Shown here: piece by piece, positions 5,548 through 6,250 of the stretch | Numbering within the stretch: the first letter of the stretch is position 1 | Layout: each line of letters opens with the position of its first letter | From: Pseudomonadales bacterium | GTDB lineage: Bacteria > Pseudomonadota > Gammaproteobacteria > Pseudomonadales > Azotimanducaceae | Reading direction: 5' to 3' | Length of the DNA: 6,250 nt | Assembly (NCBI GenBank): GCA_007128525.1 | Contig: SKXG01000388.1 | Span: forward strand, 1 to 6,250 | Notes under the pieces: model-generated | Seen by the model: the letters and a program-made list of their open reading frames with translations, nothing else | What the model was told of the DNA's origin: nothing | Database searches by the model: none | Program-made: the position numbers and the translations under genes

Positions 5548-6250
5548 TTGCCGCCCACGCACGCGCATCCGCTGACATTGCCAGCCCGCTGGCCGTTTGA
5601 TGTCCGGCGCAGTCCGTTCTTCTATGGCTGGGTCATCTGGGGGCTGTCCACGCTGGGTTTCCTGATGAGCGTGCCCGGACAGACCATGGGCATGGCGGTC
5701 TTTACCGATCCGCTGATCGAGGCGCTCGGCCTTACCCGCACCCAGCTGTCCGTCGCGTACTTCTTTGGCACTGTCGGTAGTTCGCTGTTTCTGACCCGGG
5801 GCGGTCGCTGGTTTGATCGCGTCGGTGCCCGCACCATGGTGGTCGGGTCCAGTGTGGCACTGGCCTTGACGCTGGTGTTTATCAGCCTGATTGGCCTTGT
5901 CGCCGATAGCGCAGCTGCAGTGACCGGTCTGTCGGTTGTCTGGTTCAGCTTTCCGTTGATACTGCTTGGCTACTTCGGCGTTCGGTTCAGCGGACAGGGA
6001 TTGTTGACCAGTGCCTCGCGTAATGTGCTGGTGCTGTGGTTTGAAAAGCGCCGCGGCCTGGTGTCCGGGATGCGTGGCATCTTTGTATCGCTGGGCTTTT
6101 CGCTGGCACCGTTGTTGCTGGCCTGGATGATTGATCTGCTGAGCTGGCAGGGTGCACTGTTGGCGATGGCCGTTGTGGTCGGGGTGTTCTTTGCAGGGCT
6201 GGCGCTGATGCTGCTGCGCGATACCCCGGAGTCCTGTGGTCTGTTACCGG
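5548..6250 (+). CDS. Major facilitator superfamily transporter, N-terminal half (runs off right edge)
   Basis: The frame is open for 234 codons and continues past the window; an in-frame TAG at 5542 bounds it upstream. A charged N-terminal tail leads into SPFFYGWVIWGL, a common beginning of MFS carriers. About six membrane helices are visible, near residues 28-46, 64-83, 97-119, 128-150, 176-197 and 201-223. The loop between helices 2 and 3 has the MFS motif A, GRWFDRVGART, at 86-96 with Asp90 and Arg91. The WFEKRRGLVSGM segment at 164-175 and RDTPESCGLLP at 224-234 are typical of the monocarboxylate / oxalate-formate-antiporter-like MFS branch, so an organic anion is a reasonable but unproven substrate. 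Start TTG 5548 is chosen for its GAGGT site; TTG 5578 would remove ten residues and also leave the helices intact. It may be cotranscribed with the ABM-like gene through the intervening stem-loop. Confidence 0.88.
   Translation, partial: MPPTHAHPLTLPARWPFDVRRSPFFYGWVIWGLSTLGFLMSVPGQTMGMAVFTDPLIEALGLTRTQLSVAYFFGTVGSSLFLTRGGRWFDRVGARTMVVGSSVALALTLVFISLIGLVADSAAAVTGLSVVWFSFPLILLGYFGVRFSGQGLLTSASRNVLVLWFEKRRGLVSGMRGIFVSLGFSLAPLLLAWMIDLLSWQGALLAMAVVVGVFFAGLALMLLRDTPESCGLLP

Noticed and set aside
5111..5578. Minus-strand open frame (155 codons) opposite the ABM-like gene
   Set aside because: The plus-strand gene has a GGAGG site and an alpha-beta barrel pattern; the minus frame has no comparable support.
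1..6250. Mobile element, phage, toxin-antitoxin or defence system
   Set aside because: No transposase, integrase, nuclease, toxin or terminal inverted repeat is recognisable, and gene content looks metabolic and chromosomal.

Overview
The window is GC-rich (roughly 60% by eye), densely coding and bacterial. Close gene packing, strong GGAGG-type ribosome binding sites, GTG/TTG start use and the gene families fit a proteobacterium, most likely a gammaproteobacterium. That assignment is inference from style and families; no marker gene is present. I see no rRNA, tRNA, CRISPR array, transposase or integrase.

Left and centre (1-5000) hold four genes on the minus strand, tightly spaced or overlapping, which reads as one operon. 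In transcription order they are: a membrane-anchored M20-family metallopeptidase (5000 to 3417); a two-domain protein with an N-terminal GNAT acetyltransferase and a C-terminal carbon-nitrogen hydrolase (3427 to 1853, overlapping the first by 11 bases); a TldD-family zinc metallopeptidase (1835 to 444, 17 bases further on); and the N-terminal part of its TldE/PmbA-type partner (from 444, overlapping by one base, running off the left edge). All visible catalytic residues are intact. The shared theme is hydrolysis of peptide or amide bonds, so the operon may handle a modified peptide or N-acyl amino acid, but the substrate cannot be read from sequence.

Right (5147-6250) is on the plus strand. 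It is separated from the operon by a 146-base divergent intergenic region. It carries a 103-residue alpha-beta barrel (ABM-like) protein, a small stem-loop, and the first half of a major facilitator transporter that starts at TTG 5548 and runs off the right edge.

The most unusual local feature is a run of 12-base tandem units inside the M20 gene. It inserts a D/N/S/T-rich tetrapeptide repeat next to the metal-binding motif. No clearly novel defence or mobile system is visible.
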